Of a stretch of DNA of 64,000 nucleotides, positions 25,895-34,462 are shown one piece after another. Made by a program: the position numbers and the translations under genes. The notes under the pieces are model-generated. The model made no database searches and was not told where the DNA came from. It saw only the letters and a list, made by a program, of their open reading frames with translations. Source of the DNA: Clostridiales bacterium (GTDB taxonomy: Bacteria > Bacillota > Clostridia > Oscillospirales > Oscillospiraceae); contig JAJBVG010000073.1 in assembly GCA_020859945.1 (NCBI GenBank), positions 23,770 to 87,769 on the forward strand, read 5' to 3'. Numbering within the stretch: position 1 is the first letter of the stretch; each line of letters starts with the position of its first letter.

Positions 25895-26554
25895 ATGGAT
25901 TACAATGAGATTCTCCGCCACGTAGACCACACCCTGCTGCGGCAGGACGCCTCCTGGGAGGAAATTCAGACGATTTGCGACGACGCGGTACGCTATCAAA
26001 CCGCCAGCATCTGTATCCCGCCCTCTTACGTCCGCCGCTGCGCGGAGTATCTGGCGGGCCGGGTGCGGGTCTGCACCGTCATCGGCTTCCCCAACGGCTA
26101 CAACACCACCGCCGTCAAAGCCTTTGAAGCGGCGGATGCTGCCGACGGCGGCGCGGACGAAATCGACATGGTCATCAACCTGGGCTGGGTCAAGGACGGC
26201 CTGTGGAACCTGGTGCTGAACGAAATTCAGTCCGTCAAGGCGGCCTGCCGGGGCAAGACCCTGAAAGTCATCATCGAGACCTGCCTGCTCACCGAAGAGG
26301 AAAAGGTGCGCATGTGCGCCATCGTCACCGAGGCCGGGGCGGATTACATCAAGACCTCCACCGGCTTCTCCACCGGCGGGGCCACCCGCGAGGACGTGGC
26401 GCTGTTCGCCGCCAACGTGGGACCTGACGTGAAGATCAAGGCCGCAGGCGGCATCTCCAGCCTCCAGGACGCGGAGGACTTCATGGCCCTGGGCGCGGAC
26501 CGATTGGGCACCAGCCGCATCGTCAAGCTGGTCAAGGCGGAAGAGGGGAAATAA
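25895..26554 (+). CDS. deoC: deoxyribose-phosphate aldolase
   Basis: 219 residues, TIM-barrel aldolase. [19 protein letters not shown] opens the fold. [21 protein letters not shown] is near 63-83, [15 protein letters not shown] near 88-102, and the Schiff-base lysine is in [16 protein letters not shown] near 150. It cleaves deoxyribose-5-phosphate to acetaldehyde and glyceraldehyde-3-phosphate. As the last gene of the salvage cluster it links deoxynucleoside breakdown to glycolysis. No deoB-like mutase is present here; one would be needed to feed it from deoxyribose-1-phosphate. Confidence 0.95.
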   Translation: MDYNEILRHVDHTLLRQDASWEEIQTICDDAVRYQTASICIPPSYVRRCAEYLAGRVRVCTVIGFPNGYNTTAVKAFEAADAADGGADEIDMVINLGWVKDGLWNLVLNEIQSVKAACRGKTLKVIIETCLLTEEEKVRMCAIVTEAGADYIKTSTGFSTGGATREDVALFAANVGPDVKIKAAGGISSLQDAEDFMALGADRLGTSRIVKLVKAEEGK

Positions 26555-26577
26555 GGCCCCAATTTCATCCATCCGCC

Positions 26578-26687
26578 TGTAGGGGCGGCCCTTACCGTCA
26601 AGCGGTACTTCCGGGGCTTTGCCCCTCCCTGTGGCCGCCCTGGGCAGCGAAGTTCGATTTTTCGGGCGGCCACGGGCCGCCCCTACA
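26578..26687. repeat. TGTAGGGGCGGCC inverted-repeat element (family C)
   Basis: Bounded by TGTAGGGGCGGCC and GGGCCGCCCCTACA. The interior holds CCGTCAAGCGGTACTTCCGG followed by GGCTTTGCCCCTCCCTG. It lies between convergent deoC and the ECF gene. A sister copy lies at 36975-37077. Confidence 0.75.
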
Positions 26688-26756
26688 AAAAAACGGAGTT
26701 TTTCATCATGTTTTTCTAATCTCTGCGAAACGAACCTGCCCTCTCAAACCTACTCA

Positions 26757-26795
26757 CAAAAACAACAAGTCCCGGCCTGGGTGCAGGCCGGGACT
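26757..26795 (-). terminator. terminator of the ECF S-component gene
   Basis: Minus strand AGTCCCGGCCTG/CAGGCCGGGACT (12-bp stem) followed by TGTTGTTTTTG. Confidence 0.8.
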
Positions 26796-26827
26796 GTTCG
26801 TTTCCGGAAAATCAAATGGTAACACGC

Positions 26828-27427
26828 TCACGCGGTAAACTTGTCGCCCCAAATCTGCCGCATGACCCCGGCCTTGGTCAGAGCGGGCCGGAGCAGGGTG
26901 TACACCAGCACGGAGACCACGGTGGAAATGACGGCGTTGATGGAGGTCGCGCCAATGTTCCAGGCCAGGGTCAGGTCGGCGGCGGGCTTGCCCAGAATCA
27001 GCAGCTTGTAGTAGTAGCCCAGCAGCGGGTCAAACACCACATTGAAGGCCAGCCCCGCAATGGCGGCAGCCAGCGCCCAGCCGAAAATCTTCTTCTGGTC
27101 GGTCTGCCGATTGATTTTGCCCAGGCCGTGGGCCACGCCCCCGGAAATCAGGCCGATGCACAGCTTCAAAATGAAGGTCTTGGGGACGTATACAATATAA
27201 ATGGGGTCCAGCAGGTCGCCGATGCTCATGCCGATGGCCCCGGCCAGGCCCCCCAGAGGGCCGCCCAGCAGCAGCGCGCCCAGCACCACCACGGCGTTGC
27301 CCAGGTGGATGGAGGTGGCGTCGCCGCCGGGCAGGGAAATTTTCACCTGCAAAAAGGTAAAGACCACATAGCTCAGGGCCGCGAACAGGCCCACCAGCGC
27401 CAGCCGGTATACTTTGTTTTGTCTCAT
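26828..27427 (-). CDS. ECF transporter S component (vitamin uptake)
   Basis: 199 residues, about six hydrophobic segments, with the S-component signature LFAALSYVVFTFLQVKISLP and HLGNAVVVLGALLLGGPLGGLAGAIGMSIGDLL. S components bind a vitamin in the membrane and dock on a shared EcfA-EcfA-EcfT module, which is not in this window. The track start (TTG, 27448) is replaced by the ATG at 27427, which has AGAGGAA 6 bases upstream. The adjacent pdxT-pdxS genes hint at a vitamin B6-related substrate, as proposed for PdxU-type S components. That is context inference only; a thiamin-precursor or folate type remains possible. Confidence 0.85.
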   Translation of the reverse strand: MRQNKVYRLALVGLFAALSYVVFTFLQVKISLPGGDATSIHLGNAVVVLGALLLGGPLGGLAGAIGMSIGDLLDPIYIVYVPKTFILKLCIGLISGGVAHGLGKINRQTDQKKIFGWALAAAIAGLAFNVVFDPLLGYYYKLLILGKPAADLTLAWNIGATSINAVISTVVSVLVYTLLRPALTKAGVMRQIWGDKFTA

Positions 27428-27475
27428 CGTTGGTTCCTCTTTTCTCAATAAATCGTGGTTCCGTGTAAAAAAGTT

Positions 27476-27503
27476 GTATTACACTGGGCAAAAGTGCTGA
27501 CAA
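27476..27503 (-). promoter_or_regulatory. possible promoter of the ECF S-component gene
   Basis: Minus strand TTGTCA (27498-27503), 16 bases, TAATAC (27476-27481). It sits downstream of the pdxT stop, so the ECF gene may have its own transcript. Confidence 0.45.
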
Positions 27504-27529
27504 AACGGCAACCACTCGCTCACTAAAAG

Positions 27530-28099
27530 CTAACAGCTCACACGCGCCAGCGCAAGTAGCCGCCGATGTACCGTCAAATCATCGGTCAGCTCCGGGTGGA
27601 ACGCCGTGGCGATTTGATTGCCCTGCTGGGCGGCGACGATGCGCCCGTCCACCTGGGCCAGCGGCTCCGCCTCCGGCCCCACCGCCGCGATGTACGGGGC
27701 GCGGATGAACACCAGCGGAATGCTCTCGCCCCCGGCGAAGGGGGCCTCTCCGGAAAAGCTGCCCAGTTGCCGCCCGTAAGCGTTGCGCACCGCCCGGATG
27801 TCCATGGTGCCGAAGCAGGGCTGACCGCCCTCCACGGATTGGGCCAGCAAAATCAGCCCGGCGCAGGTGCCCAGCACCGGCAGACCCTCCTGAATCATCG
27901 CTTTCAGCGGCTGATACAGGTCCAGCTCCCGGAGCAGCTTGTTCATAACGGTGCTTTCCCCGCCGGGGAGAATAAGGCCGTTCATGGGGCGTTCCAGGTC
28001 CCGCCGCTGGCGGATTTCAAAGTGTTCCGCCCCCAGCCGGTCCAGCATAGCCCCGTGTTCCGCGAAAGCGCCCTGGAGCGCCAAAATGCCGATTGCCAT
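27530..28099 (-). CDS. pdxT: PLP synthase glutaminase subunit PdxT
   Basis: 189 residues, class I-like glutaminase: MAIGILALQGAFAEHGAMLDRLG, GLILPGGESTVMNKLL, the nucleophile Cys in VLGTCAGLILLA (near 80), and the His/Glu pair in TAFHPELTDD near 172. It releases ammonia from glutamine for PdxS. It lies 2 bases downstream of the pdxS stop region, typical pdxST order. The last three codons and the TAG stop are provided by an AGCTAACAGCTCAC sequence that looks like one arm of the AGCTATTAGC repeat family, so the C-terminus may have been reshaped by a repeat. Confidence 0.95.
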   Translation of the reverse strand: MAIGILALQGAFAEHGAMLDRLGAEHFEIRQRRDLERPMNGLILPGGESTVMNKLLRELDLYQPLKAMIQEGLPVLGTCAGLILLAQSVEGGQPCFGTMDIRAVRNAYGRQLGSFSGEAPFAGGESIPLVFIRAPYIAAVGPEAEPLAQVDGRIVAAQQGNQIATAFHPELTDDLTVHRRLLALARVSC

Positions 28100-28101
28100 G
28101 C

Positions 28102-28977
28102 TTATTTTCCCCGTTCGGCCATCAGCAGAGCGATTTCGTCCTCGTTGATGCCCACCATGGCCTCGCCCAGCCCGGCGGACAGCTCTGCAATGCGCTTGGC
28201 GTCGGTGTAGTTGGTCACGGCCTGAACGATGGCCGCCGCACGCTTGGCGGGGTTGCCGGACTTGAAGATGCCGGAGCCGACAAACACGCCCTCGGCCCCC
28301 AGCTGCATCATCAGCGCCGCGTCCGCCGGGGTCGCCACGCCGCCAGCGGCGAAGTTGACCACCGGCAGCTTGCCGTTCTCGTGGACGTACCGCAGCAGCT
28401 CCACAGAGACTTGCAGATTTTTGGCGGCTTCGTACAGCTCATCCTCCCGCAGGTTCTGCACCCGGCGGATCTCCGCATTCATAGCCCGCATATGCCGCAC
28501 CGCCTGCACCACATCGCCGGTGCCCGGCTCGCCCTTGGTGCGAATCATGGACGCGCCCTCTGCAATGCGCCGCAGGGCTTCGCCCAAATCTCTGGCTCCG
28601 CAGACGAAGGGGACTTTGAACTGGGTCTTGTCGATGTGATACACGTCGTCGGCAGGGGAGAGGACCTCACTCTCATCGATGTAATCAATCTCAATGGCCT
28701 CCAGAATTTGGGCCTCTACGAAGTGTCCGATGCGGCACTTTGCCATAACAGGGATGGTCACCGCCTCCTGGATGCCCCTTATCATGGCCGGGTCGCTCAT
28801 CCGGGAGACGCCGCCCGCGGCGCGGATGTCCGCCGGGATGCGCTCCAGCGCCATCACCGCGCAGGCTCCCGCGTCCTCCGCAATTTTGGCCTGCTCCGGG
28901 GTGGTCACGTCCATGATGACGCCGCCCTTGAGCATCTGGGCCAGCTCCTTGTTCAGCTCATATCTGCTTTTTTCCAC
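28102..28977 (-). CDS. pdxS: PLP synthase subunit PdxS
   Basis: 291 residues, very conserved: [56 protein letters not shown] with a catalytic lysine, [15 protein letters not shown], and [32 protein letters not shown]. Dodecameric PdxS makes pyridoxal 5-phosphate directly from ribose-5-phosphate, glyceraldehyde-3-phosphate and ammonia delivered by PdxT. The start is GTG at 28977 with TAGGAGTGATAGGTT upstream. The leader contains a striking 20-bp palindrome described separately. Confidence 0.97.
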   Translation of the reverse strand: MEKSRYELNKELAQMLKGGVIMDVTTPEQAKIAEDAGACAVMALERIPADIRAAGGVSRMSDPAMIRGIQEAVTIPVMAKCRIGHFVEAQILEAIEIDYIDESEVLSPADDVYHIDKTQFKVPFVCGARDLGEALRRIAEGASMIRTKGEPGTGDVVQAVRHMRAMNAEIRRVQNLREDELYEAAKNLQVSVELLRYVHENGKLPVVNFAAGGVATPADAALMMQLGAEGVFVGSGIFKSGNPAKRAAAIVQAVTNYTDAKRIAELSAGLGEAMVGINEDEIALLMAERGK

Positions 28978-29015
28978 AACCTATCACTCCTATGAGGTAT
29001 GTTGGTATATGTAAG

Positions 29016-29094
29016 ACACCATTTGGATGGGTTTCCTCCCACAGGGGCCCCTGTGGGATGGTGTAAGCATAGCAGAGAATTGGCCTGATTTACA
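29016..29094 (-). promoter_or_regulatory. pdxS promoter with overlapping palindromic leader element
   Basis: Minus strand -35 TGTAAA (29089-29094), 17 bases, -10 TATGCT (29066-29071). Just downstream lies the perfect 20-bp palindrome CCCACAGGGGCCCCTGTGGG (29038-29057), enclosed by a second inverted repeat ACACCAT (29058-29064) / ATGGTGT (29016-29022). Its place around +1 suits a repressor operator; as RNA it would fold into a tight stem. No known riboswitch class is recognised. Confidence 0.55.
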
Positions 29095-29132
29095 GTGCCA
29101 GTTTTGGACTTTTTATTAAGGTCAGTTTAGAG

Positions 29133-29160
29133 CGAAAAGGGAACCGCCGAAGCGGTCCCC
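29133..29160 (-). terminator. terminator after metK
   Basis: Minus strand GGGGACCGC TTCG GCGGTTCCC followed by TTTTCGCTCT. Confidence 0.75.
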
Positions 29161-29202
29161 CTCTGTCGTTGTTTGCCTGTTGTGTTTGCCAGTCTGTCTG
29201 AA

Positions 29203-30384
29203 TCACACCCGGTCCTTCAATTCCTCTACCCGGTTCAGCCGCTCCCAGGGCAGGTCCAAATCCCGGCGGCCAAAGTGACCGTAAGAGGCAGTCTGCTCGT
29301 AGATGGGGCGGCGCAGGTCCAGGTAGGAGATGATGGAGGCGGGGCGCAGGTCAAAGACCTCGCTGACGATCTGGGCCAGCTTCTCGTCAGACACCACGCC
29401 GGTGCCCATGCTGTCCACCAGCACGGAGACGGGACGGGCCACGCCGATGGCGTAGGCCAGCTCGATTTGGCACCGCTTGCACAGCCCGGCGGCCACCAGG
29501 TTTTTTGCCACATGGCGGGCCATGTACGCTGCGCTGCGGTCCACCTTGGTGGGGTCCTTGCCGGAGAAGGCCCCGCCGCCGTGAGCGGCGGCTCCTCCGT
29601 AGGTGTCCACGATGATTTTCCGCCCGGTCAGGCCGGAGTCACCCACAGGGCCACCCACCACAAAGCGTCCGGTGGGGTTCACGTAGATTTTCGTCTCCGG
29701 GCGCAGGAAACGCCTGGGCAGGTTGGGCCGGATGACCTCTTCGATGACGGCCTCCCGCAGGTCCTTGATGGAGATGTCCGGGTCGTGCTGGGTGGAGACC
29801 ACCACGGCGGGGCACCACTCCACGTCCCCGTTTTCATCGTAAGCCACCGTGACCTGGCTCTTGCCGTCGGGCCGCAGCCAGGGCAGCGCGCCGCTCTTGC
29901 GGCGTTCCGCCAGAGCGCGGGTCAGATTGTGGGCCAAGGCGATGGGGGCGGGCATCAGCTCCTCGGTCTCCCGGCAGGCGTAGCCGAACATCATGCCCTG
30001 GTCACCCGCGCCGATGAGGTCGGCGGCGTCCGCGGCGTCGGCCTTGTACTCATAGGAGTTGTTCACGCCCATAGCGATGTCCGGGGACTGCTTGTCCAGG
30101 GTGGTGAACACCGCGCAGGTGTTGGCGTCGAAGCCGTAGGCAGGGTTATCGTACCCAATGCGGGCCACCGTCCCCCGGACGATGGAGGGAATGTCGATTT
30201 TGGCGGTGGTGGTGATTTCGCCCATCACCAGCACCATGCCGGTGGTGGTGCAGCTTTCGCAGGCCACCCGCGCCATGGGGTCCTGAGCCAGAATGTTGTC
30301 CAACACCGCGTCGGAGATCTGGTCGCAGACCTTGTCAGGATGGCCTTCGGTGACGGATTCAGAGGTAAAAATGCGGTTTGTCAT
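29203..30384 (-). CDS. metK: S-adenosylmethionine synthetase
   Basis: 393 residues from the ATG at 30384 ([26 protein letters not shown]), the standard N-terminus; the ORF track prepends 32 unrelated residues. Signature blocks [12 protein letters not shown] (near 120) and [22 protein letters not shown] (near 263) are intact, along with the GEITTTA loop. It makes SAM from methionine and ATP. GAAGGA lies 5 bases before the start. A SAM-I riboswitch with its terminator lies upstream, so high SAM should shut the gene off. It is monocistronic with its own terminator. Confidence 0.97.
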   Translation of the reverse strand: MTNRIFTSESVTEGHPDKVCDQISDAVLDNILAQDPMARVACESCTTTGMVLVMGEITTTAKIDIPSIVRGTVARIGYDNPAYGFDANTCAVFTTLDKQSPDIAMGVNNSYEYKADAADAADLIGAGDQGMMFGYACRETEELMPAPIALAHNLTRALAERRKSGALPWLRPDGKSQVTVAYDENGDVEWCPAVVVSTQHDPDISIKDLREAVIEEVIRPNLPRRFLRPETKIYVNPTGRFVVGGPVGDSGLTGRKIIVDTYGGAAAHGGGAFSGKDPTKVDRSAAYMARHVAKNLVAAGLCKRCQIELAYAIGVARPVSVLVDSMGTGVVSDEKLAQIVSEVFDLRPASIISYLDLRRPIYEQTASYGHFGRRDLDLPWERLNRVEELKDRV

Positions 30385-30478
30385 GGTTGTCCTTCTTTCT
30401 ATGTTTAATGTGCGCGATGTGCGCTCGTGGAGGTAGATTTTCCTGCCTCCGGGACAGAACAAAACAGCCGCAGGTTGC

Positions 30479-30620
30479 AAAAAAACTGTTCCATCAGGCG
30501 GAACAGTTCAGGAAAGAAGCTATCCTCATCTTTCGATCATTAACCGCCGGAATTGGCACCTTGCCGCAAGGCAGGTTGCCGGGCTTCACAGGGCCGTACC
30601 CTCCACCACTCTTGATAAGG
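30479..30620 (-). promoter_or_regulatory. SAM-I (S-box) riboswitch with expression-platform terminator
   Basis: The minus strand reads CTTATCAAGAGTGGTGGAGG, then CCTGTGAAGCCCGGCAACC, AAGGTGCCAATTCC and GATGAGGATAGC, the conserved S-box core in order. A terminator AACTGTTCC/GGAACAGTT (30483-30491, 30499-30507) with a run of U follows. This layout predicts transcription termination when SAM is bound. It lies about 95 bases upstream of the metK start. Confidence 0.95.
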
Positions 30621-30638
30621 CTGTTTGGTTGTGTTCTT

Positions 30639-30666
30639 ATTATATCAGCGCGCAACAGTATGTCAA
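30639..30666 (-). promoter_or_regulatory. metK promoter
   Basis: Minus strand TTGACA (30661-30666), 16 bases, TATAAT (30639-30644), directly upstream of the S-box. The rest of the 30667-30845 gap shows no gene or motif I can support. Confidence 0.8.
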
Positions 30667-30845
30667 GTTACATTTCCCTCTCTTTGTCCGAAGAATGGTC
30701 CCCCACAGGCGCCCCGCCCTACCCGGCTCCGCCCGGGGCGAGCAAAGCGGCCCAAGTCGGCCCGGTTCGGGGAAATTCCACCATCTCATCGTTACAAAAA
30801 CTAGAAAATCGCCGCTTTTTTGTTCAGAATTCCTCACTTCCATGC

Positions 30846-30874
30846 TTGACAAATACAGGGATGTCCGCTATGAT
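30846..30874 (+). promoter_or_regulatory. promoter of the fatty-acid synthesis cluster
   Basis: TTGACA (30846-30851), a 17-base spacer, TATGAT (30869-30874), about 80 bases before acpP. No FapR-type operator is recognised. Confidence 0.75.
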
Positions 30875-30955
30875 TATTTTTGATGGATTCTTTTCTTTCT
30901 CAAAAAACGTCCGTCACCATTTTTTAACAAATCTATTTTTCTGGAGGACAAAACA

Positions 30956-31180
30956 ATGGATATTTTTGCTAAGGTTGCCGCTGTTCTGGCTGACCACACT
31001 GGCCGCGATGCCTCTGAGCTGACCCCTGAAACCACCTTCGAGTCCCTGGGCATCGACTCCCTGGAGACCGTCGAGATGGTCATGGAGCTGGAGGAAGAGC
31101 TGGATGCTGAGCTGGAGCTGGACCAGAAGGTCACCACCATCGGCGAGCTGGTCTCCTTCATCGAGTCCAAGCTGGGCTGA
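30956..31180 (+). CDS. acpP: acyl carrier protein
   Basis: 74 residues, acidic, four-helix ACP with the phosphopantetheine serine in LGIDSLETVEMVMELEEEL (near 35). It carries the growing acyl chain in type II fatty acid synthesis. The ATG follows CTGGAGGACAAAACA. It heads the cluster acpP-fabD-fabG-fabF-accB-like-fabZ. A perfect 13-bp hairpin starts at its stop codon. Confidence 0.96.
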   Translation: MDIFAKVAAVLADHTGRDASELTPETTFESLGIDSLETVEMVMELEEELDAELELDQKVTTIGELVSFIESKLG

Positions 31181-31217
31181 GCTTTTCCGCCCCTCCCGGC
31201 CTGCGGGCGGAAAAGCT
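31180..31217 (+). other. hairpin starting at the acpP stop codon
   Basis: AGCTTTTCCGCCC/GGGCGGAAAAGCT is a perfect 13-bp stem with a 12-base loop. It has no T-run, so it is more likely an mRNA processing or stability element that keeps acpP mRNA abundant relative to fabD than a full terminator. Confidence 0.6.
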
Positions 31218-31334
31218 GTCCGTGGGCCGGGGGCGACCGCATCCCCCACCGATCTCTGCGGCGGGCGGGCATGACCGCCCTTCCGCAGCACAAAGAAAAC
31301 TGATTCCATTCTGTTGTTTGGAGCGTTGTAATTT

Positions 31335-32252
31335 ATGAGTAAAATCGCGTTTGTTTTTTCCGGCCAGGGCGCTCAGTACCCCGGCATGGGGCAGGAGCTG
31401 GCCCAGGTCAGCCCCGCCGCCAAAGCCGTGTTCGACATGGCCGACGCCATCCGCCCCGGCACCTCCGACCAGTGCTTCAACGGCACCAAAGAGGACCTGA
31501 CCATTACCTCCAACACCCAGCCCGACATGTTCGTAGTGGAGCTGGCCGCCGCCAACGCCCTGCTGGAGGCCGGCGTAGAGCCGGACATGCTGGCGGGCTT
31601 CTCCGTGGGCGAAATTTCCGCCCTGGGCTTTTCCGGCGCGGTGTCGCCGGAGGACGCCTTCCGGCTGGTCTGCCGCCGGGGTGAGCTGATGCAGGAGGCT
31701 TCCAACGAGGTCAGCACCGGCATGTGCGCCGTGGTCAAGCTGCCCCCGGAGAAGGTGGAAGAGCTGGCGGCCCAGGCCGACCAGGTCTATCCCGTCAACT
31801 ACAACTCCGCCGCTCAGACCGCGTGCGCCGGGCTGTCCACCTCCATGGCGGACTTCCGGGCCTCCGTCAAGGCTGCCGGTGGCCGGGCCATTCCTTTGAA
31901 GGTTGCCGGAGCCTTCCACTCTCCCTTTATGCACTCCGCCGCCGTGGGCCTGGTGGACGTGCTGGCCCCGCTGGAGTTCGGCACCCCCAAGTACACCCTC
32001 TACTCCAACGTCACCGCCCAACCCTATGAGGACGGGATGTACAAGGAGCTGCTGAGCAAGCAGGTGGAGAACCCCGTCCGCTGGCAGACCATCGTGGAGA
32101 ACATGGTGGCCGCAGGCGTGGACACCTTCATCGAGGTGGGACCCGGCGACACCCTCACCGGCCTCATCAAACGCATCGACCCCACCGTCACCGCCCTGCA
32201 CGTGGAGAACGCCGCCACGCTCCAGGCCGCTGTCGCCGCCGTTAAGGGCTGA
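31335..32252 (+). CDS. fabD: malonyl-CoA:ACP transacylase FabD
   Basis: 305 residues. FVFSGQGAQYPGMGQEL opens the fold, the nucleophile elbow is GFSVGEISALGFSG (near 87-100), the substrate Arg is in CRRGELMQE, and the catalytic His is in VAGAFHSPFMHSA. The usual GHSLGE elbow has Phe instead of His before the catalytic serine. The residue lies next to the nucleophile but is not the catalytic His, and similar GFS variants occur in clostridia to my recollection. It transfers malonyl from CoA to ACP. It begins 154 bases after acpP and 15 bases before fabG. Confidence 0.95.
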   Translation: MSKIAFVFSGQGAQYPGMGQELAQVSPAAKAVFDMADAIRPGTSDQCFNGTKEDLTITSNTQPDMFVVELAAANALLEAGVEPDMLAGFSVGEISALGFSGAVSPEDAFRLVCRRGELMQEASNEVSTGMCAVVKLPPEKVEELAAQADQVYPVNYNSAAQTACAGLSTSMADFRASVKAAGGRAIPLKVAGAFHSPFMHSAAVGLVDVLAPLEFGTPKYTLYSNVTAQPYEDGMYKELLSKQVENPVRWQTIVENMVAAGVDTFIEVGPGDTLTGLIKRIDPTVTALHVENAATLQAAVAAVKG

Positions 32253-32267
32253 GAAAGGACAATATCT

Positions 32268-33017
32268 ATGGCTAAATTAGAAGGTAAAGTCGCGCTGGTC
32301 ACCGGCGCTGCCCGTGGCATTGGCTTCGCCATTGCCGACAAGCTGGCCCAGGAAGGGGCCTCCGTGGTTCTCTTTGACCTGTGCGCTGAGGAGGACGGCG
32401 TCGCCGCCGCCGCCAAGATCGCTGAGGAGCGGGGCGTCACCGCCAGCTTCAAGCGCTGCGACGTGTCCAACTACGAGGCGGTCCAGACCAACGTCAAGGC
32501 CGTCATCAAGGAGATGGGCGGCGTGGACATCCTGGTGAACAACGCCGGTATCTGCCGGGACAAGGTGCTGCTGGCTATGAGCGAGCAGGATTGGGACCTG
32601 GTGCTGAACATCAACCTGAAATCCATGTTCAACACCATCAAAGCCTGCTATCGCAACTTTATGAAGAAAAAGGCCGGCAAGATCATCAACATCTCCTCCG
32701 TCTCCGGTCTGATGGGCAACGCGGCTCAGGCCAACTACACCGCCGCCAAGGGCGGCGTCATCGCCCTGACCAAGACTGTGGCCCGTGAGCTGGCCACCCG
32801 GGGCGTGAACTGCAACGCTGTGGCCCCCGGCGCCATTGAGACCCCCATGACCGCTTCCATGGACCAGGAGGCCCTGAAAGCCCTGCTGGCCACCGTCCCC
32901 ATGGGTCACATGGGCAAGGCCGAGGACATCGCCAACTGCGTGGCGTTCCTGGCCTCCGACGACGCCAAGTATATCACTGGCGAGGTCATCCGCGTGGACG
33001 GCGGCATCGCCATGTAA
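32268..33017 (+). CDS. fabG: 3-oxoacyl-ACP reductase FabG
   Basis: 249-residue short-chain dehydrogenase. The cofactor motif is VTGAARGIGFAIA, followed by NNAGICRD, the catalytic Ser in NISSVSGLMGN and the YxxxK pair in NYTAAKGG. It reduces beta-ketoacyl-ACP with NADPH. AAAGGACAATATCT precedes the ATG. Its position between fabD and fabF separates it from the many generic SDR enzymes. Confidence 0.94.
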   Translation: MAKLEGKVALVTGAARGIGFAIADKLAQEGASVVLFDLCAEEDGVAAAAKIAEERGVTASFKRCDVSNYEAVQTNVKAVIKEMGGVDILVNNAGICRDKVLLAMSEQDWDLVLNINLKSMFNTIKACYRNFMKKKAGKIINISSVSGLMGNAAQANYTAAKGGVIALTKTVARELATRGVNCNAVAPGAIETPMTASMDQEALKALLATVPMGHMGKAEDIANCVAFLASDDAKYITGEVIRVDGGIAM

Positions 33018-33195
33018 TTTTCCTGTGGGCAGGGGCGCGGTCCATCCACCCCCTGCCCCGCCGGACAGATGGTGTGTACCCACGGCTCCGCCGTGGGCAG
33101 ACACTGTTTGCCCGACTGATTTTCGCAGTTTTTTACTTCTCTTTCGCACTTTTCACGATTCCGCACTTTTTACTATTTTGAAAGGATGTTTCACT

Positions 33196-34428
33196 ATGAG
33201 ACGAGTTGTGGTCACCGGCCTTGGCGCCGTCAACGCCATTGGCAACGATGTCCCCACCATGTGGGAGAACCTGATCGCCGGAAAGCACGGCATCGGCAAA
33301 ATCACCCGCTTTGACCTGACCGACTTCCGGGCTACCATGGCCGCCGAAGTCAAGGATTTCAACCCCCTGCTGTATATGGGGCGCAGCGAAGTCCGCCGCA
33401 ATGACCTGAACATTCAGTATGCGGTGGCCGCCGCTGCCCAGGCCGCCCAGGATTCCGGCATTGAGGGCACCATCGACCCCAAGCGGATGGGCTGTTACTT
33501 CTCCTCCGGCATTGGCGGACTGAACACCATGGTGGAGGAACAGAACAAGTTTATGGAAAAAGGCCCCCGGCGGGTCTCCCCCTACACCATCACCAACATG
33601 ATGGGCAACGCTGCCGCCGGCACCGTGGCCATCAAGCACGGCTGCAAAGGCCCCTGCATGAGCATCGCCACCGCCTGCGCCTCCTCCACCAACGCCGTGG
33701 GCGAGGCTTACCGGGCCATCAAGCACGGTTACGCTGACGCCATGTTCGCGGGCGGCACCGAGGCCACTATCGTCCCCGTGGGCGTGGCGGGCTTCATCAA
33801 CTGCCAGGCCCTGTCCCTCTCCGAGGACCCCGACCGGGCCTCCATCCCCTTCGACAAGGAGCGCAACGGCTTCGTTATGGGCGAGGGCGCAGCCTCCCTG
33901 ATTCTGGAGGAATATGAACACGCCAAGGCCCGCGGCGCGAAGATTTACTGCGAGATCTGCGGCTACGGCTCCACCTGCGACGCCCACCACATCACCGCTC
34001 CCGACCCGGAAGGCGAGGGCGGCGGCGACGCCATCGCCCAGGCTCTGGAGGAAGCGGGCGGCTGCCAGGACCCCACCAAGACCTATGTGAACGCCCACGG
34101 CACCTCCACCCCCTTGAACGACAAGACCGAGACTCTGGCCATCAAGCGGGCCTTCGGCGACGAGGCCGCCCATCAGCTGATGGTCTCCTCCACCAAGGGC
34201 GCGACTGGCCATATGCTGGGCGCGGCGGGCGCGACTGAGGCGGTCATCTCCGTCCTGGCCATGACTGAGGGCATCGTACCCCCTACCGTGGGCTATCAGG
34301 TGCCCGACCCCGAGTGCGATCTGGACGTGGTACCCAACCAGGCGCGTAAGGCCGAGGTAGAGCTGGCACTGTCCTGCTCCCTGGGCTTCGGCGGTCACAA
34401 CGGCTGCCTGGCCTTCCGGAAAATTTAA
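33196..34428 (+). CDS. fabF: beta-ketoacyl-ACP synthase II FabF
   Basis: 410 residues. The catalytic Cys is in ATACASSTNAVGEAY, the two histidines in NAHGTSTPLNDKTE and TKGATGHMLGAAG, and the C-terminal SLGFGGHNGCLAF is standard. It elongates acyl-ACP by condensation with malonyl-ACP. The ORF track starts at 33025; the ATG at 33196 with GAAAGGATGTTTCACT upstream gives the family N-terminus MRRVVVTGLGAV. The 178-base gap after fabG shows no terminator, so it is probably co-transcribed. Confidence 0.95.
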   Translation: MRRVVVTGLGAVNAIGNDVPTMWENLIAGKHGIGKITRFDLTDFRATMAAEVKDFNPLLYMGRSEVRRNDLNIQYAVAAAAQAAQDSGIEGTIDPKRMGCYFSSGIGGLNTMVEEQNKFMEKGPRRVSPYTITNMMGNAAAGTVAIKHGCKGPCMSIATACASSTNAVGEAYRAIKHGYADAMFAGGTEATIVPVGVAGFINCQALSLSEDPDRASIPFDKERNGFVMGEGAASLILEEYEHAKARGAKIYCEICGYGSTCDAHHITAPDPEGEGGGDAIAQALEEAGGCQDPTKTYVNAHGTSTPLNDKTETLAIKRAFGDEAAHQLMVSSTKGATGHMLGAAGATEAVISVLAMTEGIVPPTVGYQVPDPECDLDVVPNQARKAEVELALSCSLGFGGHNGCLAFRKI

Positions 34429-34462
34429 TTTTCTGGCTATCCCTTTCACACAGTATGGAGTA

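Noticed and set aside
30667-30845. Possible small ORF on the minus strand (30640..30852)
   Set aside because: No ribosome binding site, overlaps the metK promoter, no protein character; the stretch shows nothing I can support.
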